Shown here: positions 17,487 to 27,527 of the stretch, one piece after another
Layout: every line of letters starts with the position of its first letter
How positions within the stretch are numbered: position 1 is the stretch's first letter
Source of the DNA: Pontibacter mangrovi
Lineage (GTDB): Bacteria; Bacteroidota; Bacteroidia; Cytophagales; Hymenobacteraceae
DNA: 64,000 nucleotides
Reading direction: 5' to 3'
Assembly: GCF_006385705.1 (NCBI RefSeq)
Contig: NZ_VFRQ01000007.1
Coordinates: 186,001-250,000, forward strand
The notes under the pieces: generated by a model
Seen by the model: only the letters and a program-made list of their open reading frames with translations
Told to the model about the DNA's origin: nothing
Databases searched by the model: none
Position numbers and translations under genes: made by a program

Positions 17487-19361
17487 ATGTTCGATTCTGC
17501 CTTTAAACTGATGCTCCGCCGGCTGGGCCTGTTGCTGCTGCTCTATACCCTGCTGCGCCTGATCTTCCTTATTTTTAACTACCAGGAATTCTCCGAGGCG
17601 GGCGCCGGTGAGGTGCTGCTTGCTTTTGTGCACGGCCTGCGCTTTGACGTGGCCGCCATACTTATCATCAACAGCTTTTTTATACTGCTGTCGCTGCAAC
17701 CCATTGGCAACGCACTGCACCCGCTGTACCAGCGCCTCCTGAAATGGGTTTTTATACTTGGCAACGCGCCTTTTATAGCCCTGGCCGTTGTAGATGTTGA
17801 GTTTTTCAAATTTATCGGCCGCCGCACCAGCAACGAGCTGCTCAGCATTACCGGTGACATAACTGACCAGGTGGGACAGCTGCTGGGTTACTACTGGTAC
17901 CTGGCCCTGGGCTTTGTACTGCTGGTTTACGGGTTTGCCAGAACATATCCTAAGTTGCGGGAACCGGCCTTTATAACCGGTAATGTATGGCTGCGCAGCC
18001 TGCGCCTGCTGTTGGTGGCGGGGCTGGTGGTGTTTGGCATCCGGGGCGGTTTGCAGCTGAAGCCCTTACGCCCGAGCCACGCCTTTGTACTGGAGCCTGC
18101 CTCCCTAGGCCACCTCACGCTCAACAGCCCCTTCACCCTGATCAAAGGCATCGGTAAGACAAACCTGGAGAAAAAGCATTATTTTAATAGTGATGAAGAA
18201 CTGCTGCAAGCGCTACAGTTCAACCCGCAAAAGTATGCCCACCCCGCGGCAGCACCAGCGAAGCAAAACGTCGTTATTATCATTCTGGAGAGCTTTGCCG
18301 CAGAGTACGTGGGTGCCCTGAACAACGGCCAGGGCTATACGCCTTTCCTGGACTCCTTGGCCCAGGAGGGGCTGTTGTTCCGGAATGCCTTCGCCAACGG
18401 CCGCAAATCCATCGAGTCGCTACCGTCCATACTTGCCGGAGTGCCATCGCTGATGCCGGAGCCTTTCATCACTTCTCCGTACCAGGCCAACAAACTGTAC
18501 GGGCTGGGCACGTTGCTGCAGGAGGCGGGCTACCAAACGGCTATGTTTCATGGGGCGGCGAACGGCTCTATGGGCTTTAATGACTTTGCGCGCCGGGCCG
18601 GCGTGGCACAATATTATGGCATGGATGAGTACCTGGATGAACTACGCAGTAGGGACTTTGACGGGCAATGGGGAATATTCGACGAGCCTTACCTGCAGTA
18701 TGTGGCGCAGCAGCTGACGGAGTTTCAGCAGCCGTTCATGGCCGCTTTATTTACCTTAAGCTCGCACCAGCCCTATACCATTCCGGCGCAGCACAAAGGC
18801 CGTTTCCCGAAAGGTGAGTTGGAGATACACGAGTCGATTGGCTATGCGGATTACGCCCTGCGCCGCTTCTTTGCCACCGCCTCCCGCCAACCTTGGTACC
18901 AGAACACGCTGTTTATACTTACCGCCGACCATACGCAGAAAAGCATAAATCCGGCATACCAAAGCGAGCTGGGTCACTTTCGGGTGCCCCTCTTGCTGTT
19001 TCACCCGGGCAAGCGCCTGCAACGTATAAATCCTGAAAAAATAACGCAGCATGCCGACATCCCGGCCACTGTTATCGATTACCTGCACCTCCCGACTGAC
19101 AGGCTGCTGCCCTTCGGCCACTCGGTGCTGGACAGCGCTAACCAGGGGCAGGCCATTTACTTTAACGGGAATGACTATGTACTGGTGCAACCGGAAACAG
19201 TGACCAAACTGCAGCCGGATGATGAACTGCAATACTATACTTTTCCAGACCTCGCCCCTGCCCCATCCCCGGCTCCGGAGGCAGGCAACAACCTGAAGGC
19301 GCAGGTGCAGTACTTCCGCAACCGCATGACGGATAACACGCTTTACTTCTGGAAGGAGTAA
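17487..19361 (+). CDS. LTA synthase / phosphoglycerol transferase family membrane sulfatase-fold protein
   Basis: The 624-residue protein has about five N-terminal membrane helices (to about residue 195) and a C-terminal alkaline-phosphatase/sulfatase domain facing the periplasm: NVVIIILESFAAEYVG (metal Glu), FANGRKSIESLPSILAG (expected nucleophile region, Ser/Thr), FTLSSHQPYTIP, and LTADHTQKS with the conserved metal Asp-His. Family members transfer phosphoglycerol or phosphoethanolamine to polymers or lipids. In a Gram-negative Bacteroidota the acceptor is unknown; lipid A, glycolipid or surface glycan are options. Confidence 0.82.
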   Translation: MFDSAFKLMLRRLGLLLLLYTLLRLIFLIFNYQEFSEAGAGEVLLAFVHGLRFDVAAILIINSFFILLSLQPIGNALHPLYQRLLKWVFILGNAPFIALAVVDVEFFKFIGRRTSNELLSITGDITDQVGQLLGYYWYLALGFVLLVYGFARTYPKLREPAFITGNVWLRSLRLLLVAGLVVFGIRGGLQLKPLRPSHAFVLEPASLGHLTLNSPFTLIKGIGKTNLEKKHYFNSDEELLQALQFNPQKYAHPAAAPAKQNVVIIILESFAAEYVGALNNGQGYTPFLDSLAQEGLLFRNAFANGRKSIESLPSILAGVPSLMPEPFITSPYQANKLYGLGTLLQEAGYQTAMFHGAANGSMGFNDFARRAGVAQYYGMDEYLDELRSRDFDGQWGIFDEPYLQYVAQQLTEFQQPFMAALFTLSSHQPYTIPAQHKGRFPKGELEIHESIGYADYALRRFFATASRQPWYQNTLFILTADHTQKSINPAYQSELGHFRVPLLLFHPGKRLQRINPEKITQHADIPATVIDYLHLPTDRLLPFGHSVLDSANQGQAIYFNGNDYVLVQPETVTKLQPDDELQYYTFPDLAPAPSPAPEAGNNLKAQVQYFRNRMTDNTLYFWKE

Positions 19362-19512
19362 ATAACTTTAATGCTGAAGGGGTGCTTGAGTGAATATGTA
19401 AATAGGTGCTAAATTAGTGAAGGTGCGTCATCTTTCAACCTGGCCGCATGATGCTTATACGTTATCAGGCAGCCGCATACCTTTAAATTAACACGACTTT
19501 CACCCATTAAAC

Positions 19513-19962
19513 TCATTCAAAATTATACTTTGGCACCTCTGCCAGCGGCTGGTACGCTCGTGTTTCAAAGTCTACTTGCCAGCAGTAGTGCTGCAAACCG
19601 TTGGAGATGGCCACATACTTGGCCTGCAGCGTTTGATTGTAAGTGGATACCTGCTTTACCACCTCCTGCGTAATAGGGATGTGGGCGGCTTTGCACTCTA
19701 GCAGCAGGTGAGGCTTGCCCTCCAAATTATAGATGCACAGGTCGGTGCGCTTCTGCAGTTTGTTATAGCTGGTGCCGCGCTCAATGCTGATCAGGCTTTT
19801 GGGGTAGCCCAGCGCGTTGATAAGGTAATGCACGAAATGCTGGCGCACCCACTCCTCCGGCGTCAGCACTACGTTTTTACGGCGAAGTATATCATAAATC
19901 AGATAATTAGCGCCGGATTTCGTAACTTTGTAATCAAAAGGAGGTAAATTGAGTGCATCCAT
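19513..19962 (-). CDS. Type I restriction enzyme HsdR N-terminal-like nuclease-fold protein
   Basis: The 149 residues match the stand-alone HsdR-N domain family common in Bacteroidota. It keeps the PD-(D/E)xK layout: RTDLCIYNLEGKPHLLLECKAAHIPI (Asp, then E-x-K) followed by VVKQVSTYNQTLQAKYVAISNG. No HsdM or HsdS gene is near, so it is not part of a restriction system; its role in these bacteria is not known. Confidence 0.8.
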   Translation of the reverse strand: MDALNLPPFDYKVTKSGANYLIYDILRRKNVVLTPEEWVRQHFVHYLINALGYPKSLISIERGTSYNKLQKRTDLCIYNLEGKPHLLLECKAAHIPITQEVVKQVSTYNQTLQAKYVAISNGLQHYCWQVDFETRAYQPLAEVPKYNFE

Positions 19963-20052
19963 GCTGCAATTTAGCCATTTTTCCTGTGCCGCCGCCCCTG
20001 TAGCCCCTGCTGCCTTGGCGGCTTTTTTATACCTGACTAATCAACATAACCC

Positions 20053-20826
20053 ATGAAGACGAAAGAGGAAATAGTAAGCGACTGGCTGCCCCGCTACACG
20101 GGGGTGCCCCTCGATGAGTTTGGAGAGTATATCCTGCTCACCAACTTTATAAACTACGTACGCATGTTCGCCGATCGCTTCGGCGCTGAGATAAGAGGCC
20201 TGGACAAACCGATGCAAACGGCTACTGCCAACAACATCACCATCATTAACTTCGGGATGGGCAGTGCTATGGCCGCCACGGTAATGGACCTGTTGTCGGC
20301 CATCAAGCCAAAGGCAGCCCTGTTTCTGGGCAAGTGCGGCGGCCTGAAAAGAAAAACGCAGATCGGCGACCTGATCCTTCCGATCGCGGCTATTCGCGGA
20401 GAGGGTACTTCGGACGATTACCTGCCACCTGAGATCCCGGCCCTGCCGTCGTTCCGTCTGCAGCGCTCGGTTTCCTCCATGATCAAGAAGCACGAGATGG
20501 ACTACTGGACCGGCACTGTGTATACGACCAACCGCCGGGTGTGGGAGCACGACGAGGATTTTAAGGATTACCTGCGCCAGATCCGCGCTATGGGCATCGA
20601 CATGGAGACAGCCACGATCTTCACGGTCGGCTTCATCAATGAGATTCCCCACGGCGCGCTGCTGCTGGTGTCGGACAACCCGATGATCCCGGAGGGTGTG
20701 AAGACATCCGAAAGCGATAAACTGGTGACGACTAACTATGTGGAGAAACACCTGAGCATCGGCATCGATTCGCTGCTGGAACTCATCAACTCAGGAGAAT
20801 CTGTAAAGCACATGCGCTTCGAATAA
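20053..20826 (+). CDS. amn: AMP nucleosidase
   Basis: The 257 residues match the Bacteroidota-type AMP nucleosidase of the PNP/UDP phosphorylase fold: INFGMGSAMAATVMDLLSAI, KAALFLGKCGGL, and GIDMETATIFTVGF (metal/ribose-binding Glu), then DNPMIPEGVK. It hydrolyses AMP to adenine and ribose 5-phosphate and so lowers the adenylate pool. The stop codon is 9 bases before the next gene, so the two are probably co-transcribed. Confidence 0.9.
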   Translation: MKTKEEIVSDWLPRYTGVPLDEFGEYILLTNFINYVRMFADRFGAEIRGLDKPMQTATANNITIINFGMGSAMAATVMDLLSAIKPKAALFLGKCGGLKRKTQIGDLILPIAAIRGEGTSDDYLPPEIPALPSFRLQRSVSSMIKKHEMDYWTGTVYTTNRRVWEHDEDFKDYLRQIRAMGIDMETATIFTVGFINEIPHGALLLVSDNPMIPEGVKTSESDKLVTTNYVEKHLSIGIDSLLELINSGESVKHMRFE

Positions 20827-20835
20827 AACCATACT

Positions 20836-22497
20836 ATGACCAAGAACCTACGCACCCTTGCCGCCGCTCTGCTGCTGGGCGGCACTCTGCTGGGCAGCTG
20901 CACCAGCTCCCAGACAGGTACAGAAGAGGCAGACCTTATCGTCTATAACGCCATTGTTTATACAGTAAACGACAACTTCGACAAAGCCGAGGCCTTTGCT
21001 GTGAAAGACGGCAAAATAGTGGCCGTTGGCACAGCTGAAGAGATCCACGGGAAGTATAAAGCCGAAGAGGAGCTTGATGCCGAGGGCAAGACCATTTACC
21101 CGGGCTTTATCGATGCCCATGCCCACTTCTACCGCTATGGCCTGTCGCTGCAGTCGGCTGACCTGGTAGACACGGAGTCGTTTAAGGAGGTGGTGCAGAA
21201 GGTGACGGAGCAGCGTGAGAAGTACCCGGACACGGAGTGGATTACCGGCCGCGGCTGGGACCAGAACGACTGGGCAGTGAAGGAGTTCCCAACGAAGGAT
21301 ACGCTGGACCAGCTCTTCCCGGACACGCCTGTTATACTTACCCGCATCGACGGGCACGCTGCCCTGGCCAACCAAAAGGCACTGGATCTGGCTGGTGTCA
21401 CGCCGCAAACAAAAATGGTAGGTGGTTTGGTGGAGGTGGAGAACGGTAAGATGACCGGTATACTTGTCGATAATGCGATTGATAGGGTATCGGCCAAGAT
21501 TCCTGCCCCAACCGAAGAGGAAAGCCGCCAGGCCCTGAAAAACGCGGAGGCCAACACCTTTGCCGTGGGTCTGACCACCGTGGATGACGCCGGACTGGAC
21601 AAGGCTACTGTGGACCTGATCAACGACATGCACCAGAAGGGCGAGCTGCAGATGCGCGTGTATGCTATGCTGAACCCGACACAGGAAAACAAGGACCACT
21701 ACTTTAAAAGCGGCCCCTACAAAACGGACCGGTTGACTGTACGCTCCTTTAAGGTGTATTCTGACGGCGCCCTGGGATCCAGAGGCGCGAACCTGCTGAA
21801 GCCTTATGCCGACAAGCACGGGCACTACGGTTTCCTGCTGGCCTCAGCGCAGGAGTTCCGCGACATCGCCGCCGACCTGCACCAATATGGCTTCCAGATG
21901 AACACGCACGCCATAGGAGACTCAGCCAACCGCCTGCTGCTGGATATCTACGGCGAGGTATTGGGTGGCAAAAACGACAGACGCTGGCGCATAGAGCACG
22001 CCCAGATCATCAACCCGGAGGATATGCAAAAGTTTGGCAAGTTCAGCATTGTGCCTTCCGTACAGCCGACGCACGCTACCTCTGATATGTACTGGGCCGG
22101 CGACAGGCTTGGGAAAGAACGCCTGAAGCATGCCTACCCTTACAAAGAACTGCTGGAGCAGAACGGTTACCTTCCGCTGGGCACAGATTTCCCGGTGGAA
22201 AGTATAAATCCGTTCTACACGTTTCACTCGGCGGTGGCACGGCAGGATGCGAAGAACTGGCCTGAGGGAGGCTTTCAGCCTGAGAATGCCCTGAGCCGTG
22301 AGGAGGCCCTGCGTGGCATGACCATCTGGGCGGCCAAGTCAAACTTCGAAGAAAACGAGAAAGGAAGTATAGAAACGGGTAAGTTCGCCGACTTTATACT
22401 TGTAGACCGCGATCTGATGACCGTAGAGCCAAACCAGATGCGCGAGGCGCAGGTGCTGCGCACTTACCTGAACGGAAAGCTGGTGTACAAGAAGTAA
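20836..22497 (+). CDS. Amidohydrolase lipoprotein, YtcJ-like
   Basis: The 553-residue protein has a lipoprotein signal (LLGGTLLGSC, Cys about residue 22). An amidohydrolase family 3 domain follows: GFIDAHAHFYRYG (metal His pair), GRGWDQNDW, SDGALGSRGANLLKPY, MNTHAIGD, RIEHAQII and LPLGTDFPVES. Length and motifs match YtcJ-like exoenzyme amidohydrolases, mostly of unknown substrate. The lipid anchor places it in the periplasm or at the outer membrane. It follows amn by 9 bases. Confidence 0.88.
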   Translation: MTKNLRTLAAALLLGGTLLGSCTSSQTGTEEADLIVYNAIVYTVNDNFDKAEAFAVKDGKIVAVGTAEEIHGKYKAEEELDAEGKTIYPGFIDAHAHFYRYGLSLQSADLVDTESFKEVVQKVTEQREKYPDTEWITGRGWDQNDWAVKEFPTKDTLDQLFPDTPVILTRIDGHAALANQKALDLAGVTPQTKMVGGLVEVENGKMTGILVDNAIDRVSAKIPAPTEEESRQALKNAEANTFAVGLTTVDDAGLDKATVDLINDMHQKGELQMRVYAMLNPTQENKDHYFKSGPYKTDRLTVRSFKVYSDGALGSRGANLLKPYADKHGHYGFLLASAQEFRDIAADLHQYGFQMNTHAIGDSANRLLLDIYGEVLGGKNDRRWRIEHAQIINPEDMQKFGKFSIVPSVQPTHATSDMYWAGDRLGKERLKHAYPYKELLEQNGYLPLGTDFPVESINPFYTFHSAVARQDAKNWPEGGFQPENALSREEALRGMTIWAAKSNFEENEKGSIETGKFADFILVDRDLMTVEPNQMREAQVLRTYLNGKLVYKK

Positions 22498-22560
22498 CCT
22501 TCTTTAGCTAAATCGTAGAGATGCAAAACTTTGCGTCTTTATAGTTTAAAGCACTCATAC

Positions 22561-22610
22561 TTATACAAAAAGTCCGCTGGAACTTATACTTCAGCGGACT
22601 TTTTGTATAA
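22561..22610. terminator. Bidirectional terminator
   Basis: A perfect 19-bp inverted repeat TTATACAAAAAGTCCGCTG with its complement around AACTTATACTT, between the convergent amidohydrolase and MFS genes. Confidence 0.85.
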
Positions 22611-22632
22611 TGCGCAAGTATAAGTATAAAAT

Positions 22633-23967
22633 CTACTGATTGCCGCTCAAGGCGTGTGCACTTTCCGGCTGTGCCTCCAGTATGCGCTTGCCACGCATCA
22701 AAAACAGGAAAATCAGCCCCAGCACAAAGAAAGTGATCAGGGCCATAATGCTGTTGCGCATAGAGCCTGTTAGCTGCGCGATGATACCATAGGCAAAGGT
22801 CCCGAGCACGATAGAGACTTTTTCAGTAACGTCATAAAAGCTAAAGAAAGAGGCGTGGTCTGTGGTCGTGGCGGGTATCAGTTTAGAATAGGTAGAGCGC
22901 GACAAAGACTGAATACCGCCCATCACGGAGCCCACCACAGCAGCCAGGGCATAAAACTGCAGCTCACCATGTGTAAAATAGGCGCCCACGCAAATGCCTA
23001 TCCAGATCAGCACCGCCACGATCAGCGCCCACACATTTCCATACCTCTCTGATAGCCGGGCAAAGGCATAAGCCCCGGCTATGGCCACCAGTTGGATGAT
23101 AAGTATGGTTACGATCAGCACATCGCTTGGCAGGCGCAGCTCCACCTCCCCAAAGATGGCCGCCAGGTACATCACCGTCTGCACGCCCATGTTGTAGAAA
23201 AAGTAGGCCAGCAGGAAACGCTTGAGCAGCGGCAGGCCTTTTACCTGATCCAGCACCTTTTTCAGTTCTTTAAAACCGTTCAGGATCCAGCTGCCCTGTG
23301 GCTTGCGCTGGTACACGTTGCCCGGAAGATAGTAAAAAGTATATTGCGCAAAGCCAAGCCACCAAATGCCCGTGCTCAGGAAGGCGATGCGCGGCGGCAG
23401 CGAGGTATTCTCAGCGGCAATACCGAACCAGCCTGGCTTCATGATCATCGCCAGGTTGAAGATCAGCAGGATTACGCTGCCGATATAGCCCATGGAGAAG
23501 CCGCGGGCACTGAGCCTATCGTACTGGTCTTCGGTGGCGATCTCGGGCAAATAGGCATTGTAGAACACGATGCTGCCGCTGAAGCCAATGGTTGCCAGCA
23601 CGAAAAGTATCACCGATAAATTGAACGTATCGGCAGTGAAGAAGTATAGGCCGGCGCAGGAAAGCGAGCCAAGGTAGCAGAAAAGCTGCAGGAAGGTCTT
23701 TTTTCGGCCGCTGTAATCAGCGATGGCAGTCAGGAAGGGGCTGAGAAACGCGATGGTCAGGAACGCAGCAGAAATGGCGTAGGTAAAAAGAACGGAGCTA
23801 TCCAGTACAAAGCCCCCAAAATTTACGGTGGAGGTGCCGTCGGGCTTCCGGGATACGGCGCTAAAATAGATCGGGAAGATGGTAGAGGTAATGACCAGCG
23901 AATAAACAGAGTTGGCCCAGTCATAAAAGCACCAGGCCCGCGTTACGGTGGGGTTGTTCTTTTCCAT
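22633..23967 (-). CDS. MFS transporter, UMF1 family
   Basis: The frame is open to 24060, but the ATG at 23967 gives the family-typical N-terminus MEKNNPTVTRAWCFYDWANSVYSLVI, so 444 residues is preferred; the extra upstream residues are low in character. It has about 12 membrane spans and the UMF1 (vacuole effluxer Atg22-like) hallmarks: YDWANS at the start, FYNAYLPEIA and GGIQSLSRSTYSKLIP. Substrate unknown; amino-acid efflux is proposed for eukaryotic relatives. It is the last gene of a possible minus-strand operon with two unknown paralogues. Confidence 0.85.
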   Translation of the reverse strand: MEKNNPTVTRAWCFYDWANSVYSLVITSTIFPIYFSAVSRKPDGTSTVNFGGFVLDSSVLFTYAISAAFLTIAFLSPFLTAIADYSGRKKTFLQLFCYLGSLSCAGLYFFTADTFNLSVILFVLATIGFSGSIVFYNAYLPEIATEDQYDRLSARGFSMGYIGSVILLIFNLAMIMKPGWFGIAAENTSLPPRIAFLSTGIWWLGFAQYTFYYLPGNVYQRKPQGSWILNGFKELKKVLDQVKGLPLLKRFLLAYFFYNMGVQTVMYLAAIFGEVELRLPSDVLIVTILIIQLVAIAGAYAFARLSERYGNVWALIVAVLIWIGICVGAYFTHGELQFYALAAVVGSVMGGIQSLSRSTYSKLIPATTTDHASFFSFYDVTEKVSIVLGTFAYGIIAQLTGSMRNSIMALITFFVLGLIFLFLMRGKRILEAQPESAHALSGNQ

Positions 23968-24014
23968 CCCGAAAAGTACTAAAAAATATCTGCAGCAGAT
24001 GCTTTCGCTGCAGG

Positions 24015-25502
24015 TTAACGTGCCCTCCGTTTCTCCAGCAGCTGCCCAATCAGGTCCCACAGGTGCTCATAGGGCACAATCTCGACTTCGGCAAAGGCGT
24101 CGCCCGGCAAGGGTGCTGCCTGTAGTTTAACAAGCAAATCCGCACTTTGCTCACGCAACTCCTCCGGGTCATCTTTGGTGAGGGCCAGCAACACCAGCCG
24201 CATGAACAGGCGTGGCCGCACTGCCTTCTCCCCTTTCAGGTATTTATGAACATACTTTCGCACCCGCTCAGCATGCGGCTCCAGGTCATCCACCGTTTCC
24301 TCGGCCAGCTTATTTAACACATCCAACACCAGCAGCGCCAGGTTAAAGCCGGATTTATCTTTGGGGAGGATCAACAATTTATTAGCTATTTCCTTGGTAT
24401 TATAGAGCTTATCAGCTAAGGCATTTTCTTGGAAGAATAATAGATACAGCCTATAAAGCTCCCATCGTTCAAGGCTGGAGTCACTAAGCTTTTTAAGATG
24501 CTCATTCTCTACAACTGCTTTTAACAAAAGAACCGCCACCTCATAGTCTCGATGATGCAGCGCTAGCAGTACATAATTCTCCATAAAACTGAACCAGTTA
24601 GAAGAGGAGTTGTCAAAGAGTTTTATATGCTCTGCCGCTAGCAAGAGCCCGCGCTCATACTGTCGGCTCTGCAAATGCGCGTATACTTCTATGTAGGCGT
24701 TATACTTCCTGTTATACCAATTTTTATTGACGTGTTCCTCAGCAGCAATTTTCTCTGACTTCGCTATCAAGCTGATAATCTCTTCATAATCTCCGCGTAG
24801 CTCATGATAAGCGATTTGAAGTATGTGCCACTGTGAAAAAATTTTAGACGATCCGGATGATTCCCACATTTCCCATAGCTTAGAAATGACTTCAGGGTAC
24901 AATGCCAATGCTTTGGCTTTATCAGCTACGTGGCCTTTTAATGTGGCCACCATTTTGTCATAAAGTAAAAGCGCCTTTCGCTCAAAAGCCTGCACCTTGT
25001 AGCAAGCCTCCAGTTCAGCATTGCTCAAAGCAAGCTCCTTAAGCTTTCTTAGGTCCTGATAAATTCCCCGTAATGTCTCCAGGGCCCTTATCTGCATTTC
25101 AGTATTTTCATACTTCGTGGCTATTTGCTTTAGCTGTTCTAAAACTCTGAGGGCAGCTTTCAGTTCATATTGCAGGATGAGTGCTTGTGCTTCTACTAGT
25201 AAAGTATAGCATACATACAGCACTTCGTTACTACTTTTTAAGTTATCAGAAGGTAGGTTTAGAAAGTGTAAATGATTAAAAATCTTTTTACGGAAGCGTG
25301 ACTTAAGCATGCGGTGACTGCCTGGTAGTTCTTTAGTACCATACAGTTCCTCAGCAACAACTTGCTCAGTAGCGGATGGACAATCCCTCAGCAAACGAAA
25401 CAGTCTCGATTCTAGCGTACTTTCCTCCTGAAGATTGATCAGTGGGGAAGAAGCCGGCAGATTTTTGTTAATTATTCGTACAAGTCTCTGTAACTCTTTC
25501 AT
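24015..25502 (-). CDS. Hypothetical all-helical protein, paralogue A
   Basis: A 495-residue, Leu/Glu/Lys-rich helical protein, possibly of TPR-like repeats. It resembles its neighbour at 25524-27005 along its length: the same opening (residues 10-95 with ALYGAGPNDARYKMLKLRLKKKLYSNL in the neighbour and ELYGTKELPGSHRMLKSRFRKKIFNHL here), a shared middle (SNWFSFMENYVLLALHHRDYEVA), and a shared end GDAFAEVEIVPYEHLWDLI. No family recognised and no signal or membrane span. The copy is AT-rich relative to the MFS gene. Confidence 0.6.
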   Translation of the reverse strand: MKELQRLVRIINKNLPASSPLINLQEESTLESRLFRLLRDCPSATEQVVAEELYGTKELPGSHRMLKSRFRKKIFNHLHFLNLPSDNLKSSNEVLYVCYTLLVEAQALILQYELKAALRVLEQLKQIATKYENTEMQIRALETLRGIYQDLRKLKELALSNAELEACYKVQAFERKALLLYDKMVATLKGHVADKAKALALYPEVISKLWEMWESSGSSKIFSQWHILQIAYHELRGDYEEIISLIAKSEKIAAEEHVNKNWYNRKYNAYIEVYAHLQSRQYERGLLLAAEHIKLFDNSSSNWFSFMENYVLLALHHRDYEVAVLLLKAVVENEHLKKLSDSSLERWELYRLYLLFFQENALADKLYNTKEIANKLLILPKDKSGFNLALLVLDVLNKLAEETVDDLEPHAERVRKYVHKYLKGEKAVRPRLFMRLVLLALTKDDPEELREQSADLLVKLQAAPLPGDAFAEVEIVPYEHLWDLIGQLLEKRRAR

Positions 25503-25523
25503 GTTACCTTTACTGTGGTTGTT

Positions 25524-27005
25524 CTACTTCTGTGCCTGCAATGTGTCCAAAATATACTCCCAGAGGTGTTCATAGGGCACAATCTCTATTTCAGCATAAG
25601 CATCGCCCGGAGTAGGCGTCTCTAGTAATTTATGGTATAATTTGTTGCCCTTCTTTCTACAAGCGGTTACATCAAAGTCTTCAGTAACAATCAGGATCAG
25701 GAGCTTCAGGAATATTTTACTTCTGAGGCTAAAAGAGTCTTTTAAATGGGTAAGGATATACTTTTTGAGACTTTCAATTCGATACAAAAGGGCTTCTTTA
25801 TCTTGTTTATGGAGGTAATAGACAAACTGAAGTATAAGAATAGCAACATTAAATCCTTGCTTGTCTTTACTGTATTCGGGTAAAGAAAGTAAGAAAGGGT
25901 TTCTTTGTGCAAAATTCATGTTTTCGTTTCTGTACAGCAACAGAAAGTATGCTTCATATAAATTCCATCTTTCGCGCGCTGACGCTGGCAGCTTGCTGAT
26001 AGTGGAACTCACCAAAGCCCTGTTTATCAGCGTAGAAGCCAATTCATACTTTTTGCTATGGAGCGCCAACAGAAAGTAATTTTCTAAAAAGGCGTACCAG
26101 TTTGGTGTATATTCTGTAAAACCATCCAGATATTCTGATGCATATTTTATCCCGCTTTCCAGTTTTTTAGCCCGTAGGTGGGAGTATACCAGTTCAAACT
26201 TGTTAAAAGCGCTGTTAAACCTATTTGAATTGATGCCCCCTTCTGCCGCTTTTTTCTCCGCATCTATGGTTAGTTCCACAATAGCCTCAAAGTTTCCCAT
26301 TAGCTCGTTATAGATGATGCTCGCCTTGTAGTAAGAGTTGAATGACTCAAAGGAGCCTGCCTTTGTATAAAGCTTCTGTAGCCTGTCTAGCCTCTGGTTA
26401 ATGTTTAAGAGTTGCGTACGCCTAAGCTTGATGGCTTTCTTCGCATCCAGCTTTATAGACTGGTAAAGTGTTTGCGCCTCACGCTCATAGTATTTAATTT
26501 TTAGAAGTGCTTCCAGTGACTTTCTGCTATTCTTAAACTCCTTGAAGTTGCCGTTCTCAGCATAGCAGTTAAGCTCTAACTCTGTTGCGTCAATTAGCAA
26601 GCTAATAAACTCATATTTACCGGCTAGCCTTTTGATTTTGGAAGCCAATTGCAACACCAAATGAAGTTCATACTGCCGCGAGAGGAAATGTGCATGGTAA
26701 AGCATCTTTATGCACTCAAACTCTGCCTGATAAACTCTACTGATCTTCAATTGATCGTAGTCAACAAAAAATAAGTTGCTATACAGCTTTTTTTTAAGCC
26801 TTAATTTAAGCATCTTATATCTGGCATCGTTTGGCCCAGCGCCGTATAAGGCTTTGGCAGCGATAACATCATCTGTATAAGTGCTGTCCAGAGAGCCTTT
26901 ATACATTCTAAACTCTTTGCCCTTCTTAAATTCTAATACGCTACGAATGCCAGCCTCAAAAGACGATTGGTCACTGAATTTAGCTAAGGCGATTATCTCT
27001 TGCAT
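25524..27005 (-). CDS. Hypothetical all-helical protein, paralogue B
   Basis: A 493-residue protein, tandem paralogue of the gene at 24015-25502, 21 bases away. Shared blocks are NWYAFLENYFLLALHSKKYELA and GDAYAEIEIVPYEHLWEYI near the C-terminus. It is helical and basic at the N-terminus with no transmembrane segment. The pair likely arose by tandem duplication; if all three minus-strand genes form one transcript, this is the first gene. Function unknown. Confidence 0.6.
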   Translation of the reverse strand: MQEIIALAKFSDQSSFEAGIRSVLEFKKGKEFRMYKGSLDSTYTDDVIAAKALYGAGPNDARYKMLKLRLKKKLYSNLFFVDYDQLKISRVYQAEFECIKMLYHAHFLSRQYELHLVLQLASKIKRLAGKYEFISLLIDATELELNCYAENGNFKEFKNSRKSLEALLKIKYYEREAQTLYQSIKLDAKKAIKLRRTQLLNINQRLDRLQKLYTKAGSFESFNSYYKASIIYNELMGNFEAIVELTIDAEKKAAEGGINSNRFNSAFNKFELVYSHLRAKKLESGIKYASEYLDGFTEYTPNWYAFLENYFLLALHSKKYELASTLINRALVSSTISKLPASARERWNLYEAYFLLLYRNENMNFAQRNPFLLSLPEYSKDKQGFNVAILILQFVYYLHKQDKEALLYRIESLKKYILTHLKDSFSLRSKIFLKLLILIVTEDFDVTACRKKGNKLYHKLLETPTPGDAYAEIEIVPYEHLWEYILDTLQAQK

Positions 27006-27321
27006 GCAAGCTTAAAGGTATAATTTTATATGAATAATTAAAGTTACTTCTTGACAGTTTTTATCCTTTTGGAGAACACAAAAGAAAAATATCTTTGGCC
27101 CATGCAAATAAAGAGGAATGATGTTACTTTTTGCCAATCTACGATATTCTTTGTTGATTCTAAAGTTATGGCTAACAAATGGAATATAATATTACTATAA
27201 GTAAATTAAACTATTAGTTTTATAATTAATAGTTACTTTTTTGACTATACTTTCCTTTATAGGATACAATTTATCCCCAATATTTGCATCAGTTAATGAT
27301 CGAAACCTAAAAAACAAAAAC
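27006..27321. other. AT-rich intergenic region, no gene seen
   Basis: About 315 AT-rich bases. They should contain the start of the minus-strand paralogue operon and of the small plus-strand gene at 27322, but I found no consensus promoter. The open reading from 27241 uses a TTG in low-complexity sequence and is not preferred. Confidence 0.3.
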
Positions 27322-27477
27322 ATGGTAACTCTATTCTTCTCTTTGCTGATTACTATCATTTCAGGCACAGCTCCTACAACTCCTGAAAACAACGCTTCTA
27401 CAGTAAACAATGAGCAGGACAGCCAGACTATAACAACATTTGGTGGCGCCAGCACCTGGACTGATATATCTGAGTAA
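27322..27477 (+). CDS. Small secreted or membrane-inserted peptide, unknown
   Basis: An ATG at 27322 encodes 51 residues: a hydrophobic leader (MVTLFFSLLITIISG) and a polar Thr/Ser/Asn/Gln tail ending TFGGASTWTDISE. It lies 50 bases upstream of the solute-binding lipoprotein of a peptide-type importer on the same strand. No homology recognised; the frame could be spurious. Confidence 0.35.
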   Translation: MVTLFFSLLITIISGTAPTTPENNASTVNNEQDSQTITTFGGASTWTDISE

Positions 27478-27527
27478 TTAATTTTCCTTAACTTGCCTTT
27501 GAAAGCTTTTAGCCTAAAAGGAAGTAC

